This document shows, in pieces, positions 1 to 9,015 of a DNA stretch of 64,000 nt; positions within the stretch are counted from its first letter, which is position 1; every line of letters starts with the position of its first letter. The notes under the pieces are model-generated. The model was given only the letters and a program-made list of their open reading frames with translations. It was not told where the DNA came from and made no database searches. The stretch is from assembly GCA_023823795.1 (NCBI GenBank), contig CP085710.1, positions 1,762,001 to 1,826,000 of the forward strand, in the 5' to 3' direction. The position numbers and the translations under genes are program-made. This DNA is from Bacillus sp. F19. GTDB lineage: Bacteria; Bacillota; Bacilli; Bacillales; Bacillaceae.

Positions 1-37
1 CAAATGACGACTAGTGCCATCTACATGTCCTCCTCTC

Positions 38-69
38 AAAATAGAAAAGCTGACTTCTGCTTCTATTTT
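38..69. terminator. Inverted repeat, possible terminator
   Basis: AAAATAGAA at 38-46 pairs with TTCTATTTT at 61-69 around a 14-nt loop. It lies just past the stop of the minus-strand GNAT gene and could end that transcript. The T-run is short, so activity is uncertain. Confidence 0.4.
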
Positions 70-87
70 GGGGATAAAACGGTGTTT

Positions 88-639
88 TTATACTTTTTTT
101 GCAGATCCATCAAGCCATTCTTCTCTAAGCATGCACATCTTGATGGAGTCGTAATAGGAACCTTTGTAATATCTGCACTTGCGGATTCTGCCTTCCTCTC
201 TCATACCTGTTTTTTCAGCCGCTCTGATCATTCTTGTATTTCCTGACCAGGTTGTTAAACCGATTCGAATCAGCTTATATTTATCGAACAAATGCTGAAT
301 CCAAAGCTTCAAGGCTTCCGTGCCGTCACCTCTATGCCAATTAGCCGGCTGATAAATAACAATGCCAACTTCAAGCCAGTTTGATGGCTGATGTTCCCAG
401 TAGCAGGTTACTCCCGGTAGGTACAATGACAAGAAAAATTTTGAAAAACAAAAAAAGAAAGAAATGAAAGATCCGAATCCGAACAAGCTCTACATAGAAG
501 TAGAGCAGCAGTTAATCGTCATGAAAGGGGGCATCCATTTTTTCCATTCAGGCTCTGTCTGTCCATTTATAAACTCCCATAATAATGGGATATCCTCAGG
601 TTTTAATCTTCTCAATGTCACTTTTTTCTCATGAAGCAT
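88..639 (-). pseudogene. GNAT acetyltransferase pseudogene with internal inversion
   Basis: This is a RimJ/RimL-type N-acetyltransferase. The N-terminal part starts at 639 and reads MLHEKKVTLRRLKPEDIPLL to EWKKW. The C-terminal part is open from about 420 to 88 and includes CYWEHQPSNWLEVGIVIY and GLTTWSGNTRMIRAAEKTGM, the acetyl-CoA-binding fold. The middle is unreadable on the minus strand. The plus strand at 428-520, however, has an open frame whose peptide (DKKNFEKQ...PNKLYIEVEQQLIV) is exactly what is expected between the two halves. The 97 bp at 426-522 therefore look inverted in place, flanked by the 5-bp inverted repeat ATGAC/GTCAT. One-base shifts are also needed at each junction, so the gene is inactive. 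The identity of the family is clear; its substrate is not. Confidence 0.8.
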
Positions 640-937
640 CCTATAACCAACTCCTTTATTAAGATTTTCTGTATCTTTTAATGGATTCCTTTTCCTTAAT
701 AGTTATTATTTGTGAAGAGTGAAGGAAACCATTTCTTTTTCCCTAAACTGATTGAATTCTCTTTAAAGCATCAGGAATAAAAGATTTCTTCAACCATAAG
801 TAGGGTGCTATGAAACTAGATTTACAAAACTGACATTCAGTCTTAACAATCATATTAAATAGGCTTAAACTGCTCTTTTCAATCATGAATTATATTGAAG
901 ATGAAGGAAAAAAACACATTGGAGAAGAAATTTGGAA

Positions 938-1308
938 ATGAGAAAAACTGTCATTGGACTATTTCTTGTTATGATGGGACTGGTTTAATTGAGGGACAGG
1001 CTCCCGGGAAAGCTGGGTATCCTGAAACAGGAGATCATGTCAGGGACGCGATTGCTGCCGGGCATTCCGATGTGTGTACGATTGAACTTAATGGAGCAGA
1101 GGAGTGTAGGGAAGAGAGCCTTGCCGGAATCCCTACTAAGACCGGTTACGATCGTGATGAATGGCCGATGGCTATGTGCGAAGAAGGAGTGGCAGGTGCA
1201 TCAGTCTGTTATGTCACTCCATCTGATAATCGCGGAGCAGGCGCATGGGTCGGCAATCAGTTCGAGGATTATCCTGACGGCACAAGGGTTTTATTTATCA
1301 CTGACTGA
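938..1308 (+). pseudogene. nucA: NucA/NucB-type DNA-entry nuclease, frameshifted
   Basis: The mature domain is a NucA/NucB-family DNase: [20 protein letters not shown], then [20 protein letters not shown] and [13 protein letters not shown], with a conserved C-terminal [10 protein letters not shown]. Family members are secreted or membrane-anchored. In B. subtilis, NucA cuts donor DNA during competence. A typical signal peptide ([16 protein letters not shown]) begins at ATG 938 behind ggagaag, but runs into TAA at 986 in another frame. The nuclease frame continues instead from a non-signal N-terminus (ATG 901, TTG 895). A one-base shift near 975-990 separates export signal from enzyme. It lies 23 bp before comJ, the inhibitor gene. 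A sequencing error is the alternative to a real mutation. Confidence 0.75.
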
Positions 1309-1331
1309 ATTTCGTGATGGAGTGTGAGTAA

Positions 1332-1748
1332 ATGAAGCAAATAAAAAGAAAAGATGAAATTCTTGTATCCTATCAGCAAATAATCATTTCTAATATTGGC
1401 ATCAGTCCCCCGCATTTTGAATGGACGGCGCAGGATTACAAAAAAGGATATGCTGCCGATGAATATGCGGTTTCATTTGCTGCATTGTCCAATTCATCTG
1501 CAGACATTCAAGTTGTACAAGATCAGCCCGAGCAGCTGAATTCCAAACCTGAATTTACATGCAAAGTACCGTTTCGTGTCGTAAATGGCGCTGTTGAAAT
1601 CAAAAGTATTTTATCAAAAAAATTAGTCTGTGAAATTCCGGCTGGAGACTACTATATAACCTTTTTGGCTATACCACTTGAAGAAAAAACAAAAAATGGG
1701 CTTTACCGCGTCAAATATATATTCCAATTTTCAAAGGCTGGTTTATGA
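1332..1748 (+). CDS. comJ: ComJ/Nin, inhibitor of the NucA nuclease
   Basis: The 138-residue protein resembles B. subtilis Nin (ComJ), a small cytosolic protein that binds and inhibits NucA. Matching features are the YQQIIIS...PPHFEWTAQDYKKGYAA segment near residues 14-42, VPFRVVNGAVEIKSI in the middle and CEIPAGDYYITFLAIP near the C-terminus. It starts at ATG 1332 behind ggagtgtgag and follows the nuclease directly, the same order as the nucA-nin operon. Its partner is frameshifted, so it may now be an orphan. It has no signal peptide. Confidence 0.75.
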   Translation: MKQIKRKDEILVSYQQIIISNIGISPPHFEWTAQDYKKGYAADEYAVSFAALSNSSADIQVVQDQPEQLNSKPEFTCKVPFRVVNGAVEIKSILSKKLVCEIPAGDYYITFLAIPLEEKTKNGLYRVKYIFQFSKAGL

Positions 1749-1772
1749 TCAGTCTTTTTTTTACGTTCTTAA

Positions 1773-1787
1773 TGATAATTATTATTA
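1773..1787 (+). promoter_or_regulatory. Fur/PerR-family operator (7-1-7)
   Basis: TGATAATTATTATTA is a 7-1-7 inverted repeat. It differs at one position from the Fur consensus TGATAATnATTATCA and at two from the PerR consensus TTATAATnATTATAA. It sits 25 bp upstream of the zosA -35. B. subtilis zosA is repressed by PerR, so PerR is the likely ligand. Confidence 0.6.
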
Positions 1788-1811
1788 AATAAAAATAATA
1801 ATAATTTTTAA

Positions 1812-1839
1812 TTGAGTTTTGCGTACGTTTTGGTATAAT
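1812..1839 (+). promoter_or_regulatory. zosA promoter, SigA type
   Basis: TTGAGT at 1812-1817, a 16-bp spacer and TATAAT at 1834-1839. Transcription from here gives a leader of about 115 nt before the zosA start, with a small CTGCTG/CAGCAG hairpin near 1880-1896. Confidence 0.6.
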
Positions 1840-1959
1840 GAGACATATACTGATTCGACAAAGCGGATTTATAGGGGTTTGCTGCTGTTCATCAGCAGTA
1901 TTTATATTTTTATAATGCTTAATGAAGATGATTATTTTTCTCAATTAGGGAGGTATACC

Positions 1960-3870
1960 ATGTTTGTAAATGAAAATGTACTTCATCGTGAACATGATGA
2001 GAATACAAAATTTGATAGACTAAAAGAATACGGGGAATTGATTGCTGCCATTGTCTCTGGAATCCTTATTTTGATAGGATGGGCCATTCAAACAAATCAG
2101 GGGGACTCAGCTGCAGCAGCCGCTTTATTTATATCAGCTTTTTTAATCGGCGGATATGCGAAAGCAAAAGAAGGAATTGAGGAAACACTTGAAGAGAGAA
2201 AGCTGAATGTAGAATTGCTGATGGTCTTTGCAGCCATTGGTTCAGGAATCATTGGATATTGGATTGAAGGCGCCATTTTAATCTTTATTTTTGCATTAAG
2301 CGGGGCGCTTGAAACCTTTACACTGAACAAAAGCCAGCGTGAGCTTTCGGCACTGATGGAGCTTCAGCCCGAGGAGGCTTCCCTGTTTAAAGATGGCAAA
2401 GAAATAAGAGTTCATGTCTCTTCGCTTGAGATTGGAGACTTGATTGCTGTAAGGCCAGGTGAACGAATTCCGACAGACGGTGAAATTGCATCTGGAACAA
2501 CAAGTATTGATCAGGCAGCAATAACAGGTGAATCCATCCCTGTTGAGAAAAAGGCGGAGGACACTGTTTTCGCCGGCACAGTCAATATTAATGGTTCTAT
2601 AACAGTAAAAGTAACAAAAAACAGCGATGAAACCCTTTTTCAGAAGATTATTAAGCTCGTTCAATCTGCTCAGTCAGAAAAGTCGCCCTCACAGCAATTT
2701 ATTGAGAAGTTTGAAGGAACTTATGTAAAAGGTGTATTAATTGCCGTTGCATTGATGATGGTTTTGCCGCATTATCTGCTGGGGTGGAGCTTCAATGAGA
2801 GCTTCTACCGCGCGATGGTTCTGATGGTGGTGGCCTCGCCATGCGCCCTGGTCGCATCCATAACGCCTGCGACTCTGTCAGCCATCTCTAATGGTGCAAG
2901 AAATGGCCTGCTATTCAAGGGCGGAGTTCATTTAGAGAGGTTAAGCAAGCTGAAGGTGATCGCTTTCGACAAAACAGGGACGCTCACAAAAGGGGAACCT
3001 GTTGTGACAGATGTGAAAATCAGCAAACATGCAGATGAAGCTGAAGTGTTCAGAGCGGTGCTGTCAATTGAAAAGCAGTCCAATCATCCGCTTGCAAAGG
3101 CGATCGTAAGCTATATCGAAAAGAAATATCCCTCTCTTCATCCCGAAATGCTGGATGTACAGGAGCAATCAGGTTTTGGTGTAACGGCCAAATGGAAGAG
3201 TGAAATGTGGAGTGTAGGAAAGCCCGTCGCGGAAAATGAGGAAGAGAACCAAATGACGGCATTTGGCTTAGAGAGGGCACATGAGGGAAAAACCATTGTT
3301 TATGTGAAAAATGAGAACGGGATCGCAGCCGTTCTGAGCCTTCAGGATGTGCTAAGAACGGATGCCGTTCAAGCGATTGATGAGCTCAAAAAAGCGGGAA
3401 TTCACACGGTAATGCTGACAGGGGATAATGAGTCCACCGCACAATCCGTGGCAAGTGCTGCAAGAGTAGACCAATTTATTTCGGAATGCCTGCCTGATGA
3501 TAAAGTGGCAGAAGTGAAGAAACTTGGAAAGAAGTACGGTCATACAGCAATGATCGGGGATGGCATTAATGATGCCCCAGCACTGGCTGCGGCGAGTGTC
3601 GGAATTGCCATGGGCGAAGGGACGGATGTTGCCCTTGAAACGGCGGATGTTGTCCTGATGAAAAATGATTTGACCAAACTGAAAAAAGCCATTGAAGTTT
3701 CTAGAAAAATGGATAAGATTGTGAAACAGAATATTATTTTCTCAATGTCAGTCATTGCACTGCTGATTTGCTCGAATTTCCTGCAGGTGCTCGATTTGCC
3801 GCTTGGTGTCATTGGACATGAAGGAAGCACGATCCTTGTTATCCTGAATGGACTGCGGTTATTAAGATAA
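1960..3870 (+). CDS. zosA: Zinc-transporting P-type ATPase ZosA
   Basis: A 636-residue P1B-type ATPase. It has TM helices in the first 120 residues, the actuator TGES loop (AAITGESIPVEKKAEDT), the SPC ion-binding motif in a TM segment (VVASPCALVASITPATL), the phosphorylation site DKTGTLTKGEP, the nucleotide motif HP (SNHPLAKAI) and the hinge GDGINDAPALAAA. There is no N-terminal heavy-metal-binding domain. Length and SPC motif match B. subtilis ZosA (YkvW), a peroxide-induced zinc importer of the plasma membrane. ATG 1960 is chosen because agggaggtataccATG gives a good ribosome site; the frame stays open upstream to 1819. A Fur/PerR-type box precedes it and ykvY lies downstream, as in B. subtilis. 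Metal specificity is inferred. Confidence 0.85.
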   Translation: MFVNENVLHREHDENTKFDRLKEYGELIAAIVSGILILIGWAIQTNQGDSAAAAALFISAFLIGGYAKAKEGIEETLEERKLNVELLMVFAAIGSGIIGYWIEGAILIFIFALSGALETFTLNKSQRELSALMELQPEEASLFKDGKEIRVHVSSLEIGDLIAVRPGERIPTDGEIASGTTSIDQAAITGESIPVEKKAEDTVFAGTVNINGSITVKVTKNSDETLFQKIIKLVQSAQSEKSPSQQFIEKFEGTYVKGVLIAVALMMVLPHYLLGWSFNESFYRAMVLMVVASPCALVASITPATLSAISNGARNGLLFKGGVHLERLSKLKVIAFDKTGTLTKGEPVVTDVKISKHADEAEVFRAVLSIEKQSNHPLAKAIVSYIEKKYPSLHPEMLDVQEQSGFGVTAKWKSEMWSVGKPVAENEEENQMTAFGLERAHEGKTIVYVKNENGIAAVLSLQDVLRTDAVQAIDELKKAGIHTVMLTGDNESTAQSVASAARVDQFISECLPDDKVAEVKKLGKKYGHTAMIGDGINDAPALAAASVGIAMGEGTDVALETADVVLMKNDLTKLKKAIEVSRKMDKIVKQNIIFSMSVIALLICSNFLQVLDLPLGVIGHEGSTILVILNGLRLLR

Positions 3871-3905
3871 AAAAATGGACGAAAGGGATCTTTCGTCCAT
3901 TTTTC
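3871..3905. terminator. Terminator after zosA, bidirectional
   Basis: ATGGACGAAAG (3875-3885) pairs with CTTTCGTCCAT (3890-3900). Runs of A before and T after make it usable from both strands, shared with the convergent small gene ending at 3905. Confidence 0.85.
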
Positions 3906-4108
3906 TATGTCGTTCTTTCCCCTGTGGATTCTTCATCAGGTCTTTTACTCACAATCACATAAGCTGCAGTAATACAAATGAAGCCTATGATCCACCCGAT
4001 CAGTGAGCTATAGTAAAACCAATCTGTTAATTGAATAAAAATAAAAGGTGATGCAAAACCGATTATACATAAGATGAGGACTATATTTCGTTTCATGACT
4101 TTCAGCAA
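3905..4108 (-). CDS. Small two-helix membrane protein
   Basis: About 67 residues, with two hydrophobic helices (IVLILCIIGFASPFIFIQL and LIGWIIGFICITAAYVIV) and a charged C-terminal tail rich in Glu and Arg. I do not recognise a family. TTG 4108 is chosen because AAGGAG lies 8 nt upstream; the ATG at 4117 abuts the AAGGAG with no spacing, and ATG 4096 is a third choice. It is convergent with zosA and shares its terminator. Confidence 0.5.
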   Translation of the reverse strand: MLKVMKRNIVLILCIIGFASPFIFIQLTDWFYYSSLIGWIIGFICITAAYVIVSKRPDEESTGERTT

Positions 4109-4130
4109 TGCCAACATCTCCTTAAGTAGG

Positions 4131-4674
4131 TAAAGAACGAATTCCCATATTCATTATACCTAAAATGAAAACACTTGGAAAATCAAGATTTCCTTTTTTG
4201 GAAAAAAGTGCAGCTAGGTGTTTGGGAGGTTTCTATTCAAAATATGAAACCTGAATAGTGTCTGATAAATTTGAAATAGAGCCCGAAAAAAAGTGAGGAG
4301 TGCCCGATAAACAAAGTTACGAAGGATAAAACCCTAAGAGTACCTGATAAAAAATCCTTTTACCTCTTCCGTCACCCGGTATATAAAAAATCCCTTGGCG
4401 TTCAGAGAAAAGGGACCCCAAAAAATAAAAATAAAAAATTCACATCATCTAAGTTCAGCTTATATCCGCTGCTCATAAAATGAAATATAAGTAAGTTAAT
4501 GATGTGGAGGGGATGAAAACAAGCCAAGGACAAATAAGATAAGCCTGGTCAAAAAAGAAGTCACTCCTTTCAAGGAAGAATCTCTTTTTTATACCAGATA
4601 ATAGGAATTGCCTATATGACTAAGTAAAAAAATGATAAGATGAAAACAGCTATCAGTTCTTTAGGGAAAGTACG
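4131..4674. other. Gene-free stretch with degenerate repeats
   Basis: No convincing gene in about 540 bp. It holds five degenerate 21-bp units (4254-4357), a TCCCTT/AAGGGA hairpin near 4391-4415 and a very short ORF (9 codons) after ggaggggATG at about 4514 that is probably chance. Confidence 0.6.
4254..4357. repeat. 21-bp degenerate tandem repeat, five units
   Basis: Units start near 4254, 4275, 4296, 4317 and 4337. The shared core is AGTGCCCGATAAA or a close variant (GTGTCTGATAAA, GAGCCCGAAAAA, GTACCTGATAAA). Related 21-bp arrays occur near 18.0, 58.4 and 62.3 kb. Confidence 0.55.
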
Positions 4675-6834
4675 GTGATCATGTTGAGCAAACTCATTCC
4701 GCTGGGGTATCTCAGTGCAATCATTTTTGTTTTATCCGGCATTCTTTATTTTTTTGCTTCCAATTGGAGCGGTTTTGAACGATTGGAAAAGGTGGGTCTT
4801 GCAATTGGTATGATGGTTTTATTTTACGGAGCAAGCTTTTTGAGCGGAAAGATTTTGTCCAATCGGGAGGCTCTCCCAAAATGGCTGCTTGTCGGCGGGA
4901 CAATCTCTTTCGGTGCTGCTGCAGCTCTGATCGGGCAAATATATAATTCGCATGCTGACAGTTATCTATTATTTTTCATCTGGATGGTGCCTTCGATTGC
5001 TCTCGCTGTTATTACGCGATATCAGCCCTTTGCCATTCTTAGCTATGGGCTATTGCTGCTTTCATATTGGTTTTACATGTTTCCGACAAGTGTATCCATC
5101 AATCGTTCAGAATTTGAAGAATGGCTCATTTATCTTGGCATGGTGCTCCTTAATGCCACTATATTTGGCTTAGCTTATTTCTTAAAGCTAAAACCTCTGG
5201 AATATGCAGCTTTTACAGTCATTCATCTCTTTTTGATCATCATGTCATTTTACGAGGTGTTTGAACCTTATAGTTCCTGGATGAACATCGTGTACTTGTG
5301 TGTCATTATTCTTAGCTACTTCCTGTTTATGAAAAAAGACAGCCATCATAAGCTGACAATTATTACCTTTGTGATGCTGGGCGTTTTTGCCCTTTCTAAA
5401 TATGCAGAACTCAGCATAAGACTAGCGGGTAAAATCGGACCATACAGCTTTTATTTGTTTTCCATTCTTGGGACATTGCTCTTTTTGGGGGGCGGTATTT
5501 ACCTTGCAGTCCGTGTAACGAGGATAGCGCCTGATGACTCTCTGATGTACAAAGTGTTTAAAAATATTCTGATTGTGATAATAACCTTCACTTCGTCTCT
5601 CTTGCTTTCGTTCAGCCTGGGCGGATTATTGTTCCTTATCTTTCAGTCAGAATATAGCCTTGCGGTGTTAAGTCTTCTATTCATAGGCACAGCCGTTTTT
5701 TGGAAAAATCTCTATACAGCTGCACGGTACACCTTATTTATTACAGGGATTTTAACAGCATTAGGAGTTCTTTTCATGCTTAATGCCGGCACAGCCATTC
5801 TCTTTATTGCGGTCAGTTTTGTGATGATCCTGATCGAACGGGAAAAATTTCTTCAGTTTCTCGCCTATACTTTTATGCTTGCGAGCTTCATCAGCCTATT
5901 TTCTGTGCACTTACAATGGATGGAGCATTTCCGTCTTGTTTTAGCCCTCTTATCCATTGCTCAATTCTTGCTGATGCTAGTGCCGATTGATAGAGTGAGA
6001 CAGCTGAGCAGCTTCTGCCTCTTTTACGGCTTCCTGCTTCTTTATCCGGCCGCCTTCTGGGGTACAGATTGGCAGGAAACGCTTGTCTATCAGATTCTGT
6101 ATTTTGGACTTAGCGCAGTCATGCTTGCCCTTTATCATAAAAGAGATTGCCTTGTGAAGAGAAATATAACCTGGGTATTTTTTATCCTCTTTTTCATCGG
6201 CCTGTATTACGATTTTGCCTGGAAGCTGCTTCACAAATCGCTGACCTTCCTGCTCCTTGGCCTGCTGATTTTTGCAGCAGTGAGATACTTTGATAAAGAA
6301 AAACCTGCAGGAGGAAACGTTTTTACAAACAGAACCTGGGCTTTGATAGCAGGAGTATTTACCCTTCAGCTTGCTTTTACAGGTTACCAGAGCTTTTTAA
6401 ATGAAAAAGCGCTGGATGAAGGGAAAGTAGTTGTGCTTGAACTTGAACCCCTTGATCCAAGGTCAATGCTTCAGGGAGATTATGTACAGCTGAGATATGA
6501 AGCCGGAAGATACGAACCGGAAGATGGCGTTAAAACCGGATCTGTCATCACTGTTAAAGTTAAAAAAGACAGCAAGGGGATTTACAGGCCGACTGGAGAA
6601 ACGGCAAAAGGAAGAGCAGCGGAAGCTTTCAAAGAGCCCGAAGCGGACGAAGCCTATCTGACTGGAAAATACAATGGCTATGACGGTATCATTCTTGGAA
6701 TCGAATCCTTTTTTGTAGAAGAGGGAACAGGGATGGAACTGGAACGAAATGCAAAATATGCAAAAGTGATTGTCTCTGATGAAGGCAATGCCCTGCTTGT
6801 AGATGTGAAAAGCGATTTATCTTCGCTGAAATAA
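4675..6834 (+). CDS. DUF2157/GDYXXLXY multipass membrane protein
   Basis: About 719 residues with some 20 hydrophobic segments up to about residue 570, then a soluble C-terminal domain with the signature LQGDYVQLRYE that defines the GDYXXLXY family. The first helix pair resembles DUF2157 (ILYFFASNWSGF), but the usual short cytosolic N-terminus of that domain is missing. The function of the family is unknown. The start is GTG 4675 or ATG 4681 behind ttagggaaag; I cannot choose firmly. The gene stands alone with its own terminator. Confidence 0.75.
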   Translation: MIMLSKLIPLGYLSAIIFVLSGILYFFASNWSGFERLEKVGLAIGMMVLFYGASFLSGKILSNREALPKWLLVGGTISFGAAAALIGQIYNSHADSYLLFFIWMVPSIALAVITRYQPFAILSYGLLLLSYWFYMFPTSVSINRSEFEEWLIYLGMVLLNATIFGLAYFLKLKPLEYAAFTVIHLFLIIMSFYEVFEPYSSWMNIVYLCVIILSYFLFMKKDSHHKLTIITFVMLGVFALSKYAELSIRLAGKIGPYSFYLFSILGTLLFLGGGIYLAVRVTRIAPDDSLMYKVFKNILIVIITFTSSLLLSFSLGGLLFLIFQSEYSLAVLSLLFIGTAVFWKNLYTAARYTLFITGILTALGVLFMLNAGTAILFIAVSFVMILIEREKFLQFLAYTFMLASFISLFSVHLQWMEHFRLVLALLSIAQFLLMLVPIDRVRQLSSFCLFYGFLLLYPAAFWGTDWQETLVYQILYFGLSAVMLALYHKRDCLVKRNITWVFFILFFIGLYYDFAWKLLHKSLTFLLLGLLIFAAVRYFDKEKPAGGNVFTNRTWALIAGVFTLQLAFTGYQSFLNEKALDEGKVVVLELEPLDPRSMLQGDYVQLRYEAGRYEPEDGVKTGSVITVKVKKDSKGIYRPTGETAKGRAAEAFKEPEADEAYLTGKYNGYDGIILGIESFFVEEGTGMELERNAKYAKVIVSDEGNALLVDVKSDLSSLK

Positions 6835-6838
6835 AAAA

Positions 6839-6866
6839 AATCCATCCGCTGCTGGATGGATTTTTT
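6839..6866 (+). terminator. Terminator after the GDYXXLXY gene
   Basis: TCCATCC (6841-6847) pairs with GGATGGA (6854-6860), followed by six T. Confidence 0.85.
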
Positions 6867-7074
6867 CTATAAATTAGAATTTTAGTATCTGTCTGCTCTA
6901 AACAGGCGACTCTGCAATTTGATTCGTTCGCCAGTTTAACGAGTATATCCTGACCAGACTTTCGGAAACTCAATACCGGAACAGTTAGTGAAGTTTCGTT
7001 TCGTTCAGCTGAATTTCTTTTGTTTGGACGGAGGATTGATCATTAAGCAGGATGAATTCCTTCTTTTGCAGTCA

Positions 7075-8595
7075 TTATGAAATTTCCTTATCTTCTTTCA
7101 AGTGTTTCAGAACCTTCTCATTTTCAGAAATTAAATCAGCTGTAAGCTGGCCAGACAGAGTAACCATTGGTACTCCGCCGCCCGGATGGGTGGACCCTCC
7201 TACAAAATAAAGATTTTCAAGCATGCTGCTTCTGCTCGGAATTTTGAATCCGCCATTTTTCTTGCGGTCGGCGGCAACACCGTAGATGGATCCCCCATTG
7301 GATCCGTACAGGCGCTCTAAATCATTAGGCGTAAAGGTGTATTCGAACTCGATATGGTTTCTTAAATCAGGAATTCCCATGCGCTCAAGCTTTGATAAGA
7401 TGAGCTCGCGGTATGTTTCCTTTCTGAATTCCCAGTTTTCCCCCTCTTTTAGAGGTGGAACATGAGTCAGTACAAACAGATTTTCTTTTCCTTCAGGAGC
7501 CTGTGCTGAGTCTGATTTTGATGAGATGCCGACATACACAGTCGGATCATCAGCAAGCTTGCCTTCACCAAAAATCTGCTGAAACTCCTTCTCAGGATTT
7601 TCTGAGAAAAAGAAGTTGTGATGCGCAAGGTTATCATATGTTTGGTTGACGCCGAGCAGCATCACAAGACCTGATACAGTTGGTTCAAACTTTTGCAGCT
7701 CATCTATTTTCTGGTGCGATTGGGTGTTTTCTTTTAAAAGAGTGCGATACGCTGGAATTGCCTCGAGATTGGATACAACAAGATCTGCTTCAAGAATTCT
7801 TCCATTCAGAAGCTCAACACCGGAAGCTTTTTTCCCATTTGTGAGAATGCGCTCCACTTTTGTATTGAGCATGATTTCTGCCCCGAGCTCATGAAGAAGT
7901 TTATTCATGGCAAGAGCAATTTTATACATGCCTCCCTCGACATAATGAACGCCAAGTCCAAGCTGCACATGGGTGAGCTGAGACAGGACAGCAGGTGCAT
8001 GATAGGGGGAAGAGCCTATATACATAATCAGGAAGTTGAAGAGCTGCCTGATTTTTTTATTTTTAAAGTGTTTTCTGGTGACGCCATCCATTGATTTCAA
8101 TGGTTCCATCTGCAGCAGTTCTTTCACACTGTGCAGGGAACGAAGATCGTTAAGTCCCGAAAGGCTTTTACTGTAAAAGCTCTTCATGCTGTATTCATAC
8201 ATTTTACTGCAATACTGCAAGTAATCAAAGAATCCGTTTGCATCTTCCTCTGAAACTTTCTTTAATTCCACAAGCATAGCGGGCAAATCGCTTGTTAAAT
8301 CAATCGTTGTTCCGTCTTCATAGAATGTTCTCCAGCCGGGCTCGACTCTTTTAATGGTGAGATAATCCGCAAGGGTGCGGCCTGCACTTTTAAACAATTT
8401 TTCAAGCACCCACGGCATCGTTAGGATGGAAGGTCCCGTATCAAACGTGTAGCCGAGTCCGCCGCGCATGTTTAATTTGCCGCCAACGCGCACTCCTTTT
8501 TCAACAACTGTTACCTCATATCCGTCTGCGCAAAGTCTGATAGCTGCAGAGAGGCCACCCAATCCGCCTCCAATGATAATCACTTTTTTTTTCAA
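7075..8595 (-). CDS. Carotenoid desaturase/oxidase, CrtI/CrtN family
   Basis: 506 residues. The N-terminal FAD-binding motif is IIIGGGLGGLSAAIRL with a following VVEKGVRVGGKL. The C-terminal signature is NLYFVGGSTHPGGGVPMVTL, typical of phytoene and 4,4-diapophytoene desaturases. Such enzymes introduce double bonds into, or oxidise, carotenoid precursors at the membrane; pigmented spore formers use C30 pathways. No other crt gene is nearby, so desaturase (CrtN) and terminal oxidase (CrtP/CrtNb) cannot be told apart here. TTG 8595 is the start, with AAGGAGG 7 nt upstream. Confidence 0.8.
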   Translation of the reverse strand: MKKKVIIIGGGLGGLSAAIRLCADGYEVTVVEKGVRVGGKLNMRGGLGYTFDTGPSILTMPWVLEKLFKSAGRTLADYLTIKRVEPGWRTFYEDGTTIDLTSDLPAMLVELKKVSEEDANGFFDYLQYCSKMYEYSMKSFYSKSLSGLNDLRSLHSVKELLQMEPLKSMDGVTRKHFKNKKIRQLFNFLIMYIGSSPYHAPAVLSQLTHVQLGLGVHYVEGGMYKIALAMNKLLHELGAEIMLNTKVERILTNGKKASGVELLNGRILEADLVVSNLEAIPAYRTLLKENTQSHQKIDELQKFEPTVSGLVMLLGVNQTYDNLAHHNFFFSENPEKEFQQIFGEGKLADDPTVYVGISSKSDSAQAPEGKENLFVLTHVPPLKEGENWEFRKETYRELILSKLERMGIPDLRNHIEFEYTFTPNDLERLYGSNGGSIYGVAADRKKNGGFKIPSRSSMLENLYFVGGSTHPGGGVPMVTLSGQLTADLISENEKVLKHLKEDKEIS

Positions 8596-9015
8596 AAGAA
8601 TGCCTCCTTATGAGATTTTTATTCATGTCTAAACTGCTAAATAGGTGTACTTAGCAATCCATTCTGCCCTTTTGGATTTTTTCTATAATCAGAAAAGCGG
8701 AACTGTGATTTTATCAACTTAAAACGAAAATCACTGATTGGAAACTTCTCACTGGCTGCAGCTGGTGCTTTGTTTATTCTTCATTATTCAGAACACGCCT
8801 GCGGCTGGCATTATTAATGTCCTGTACGCTTTTGCGTTTAATATTCCGTTATAATGATTCAGCGCTAAAACCGCGTCAGGCAAAAACGGGTTCTGCAAAA
8901 GCAATCTGCAAAAAAAGACGGATGTATTTCCGAAGAAGTCCATCAGCCTTCTTTAAGTTCTGATAAATTTGGCGTATGATAGAGAGGACTTATGCAGATA
9001 AAGGAGAGAGGGTCC
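8596..9015. other. Gene-free stretch between divergent genes
   Basis: About 420 bp. It holds the start region of the carotenoid gene, the ykvY promoter, a fragment AGAAAAGCGGAA (about 8690-8702) like the edge of the 122-bp repeat family, and a short open frame ending at about 8854 (NTPAAGIINVLYAFAFNIPL) that might be a gene tail or chance. Confidence 0.5.
8952..8980 (+). promoter_or_regulatory. Probable ykvY promoter
   Basis: TTTAAG (8952-8957), 17-bp spacer, TATGAT (8975-8980), 36 bp upstream of the chosen start. The -35 is weak. Confidence 0.45.

Noticed and set aside
8780-8855. Gene tail NTPAAGIINVLYAFAFNIPL before ykvY
   Set aside because: About 25 codons only, no family recognised; could be chance. 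Noted in the gap entry.
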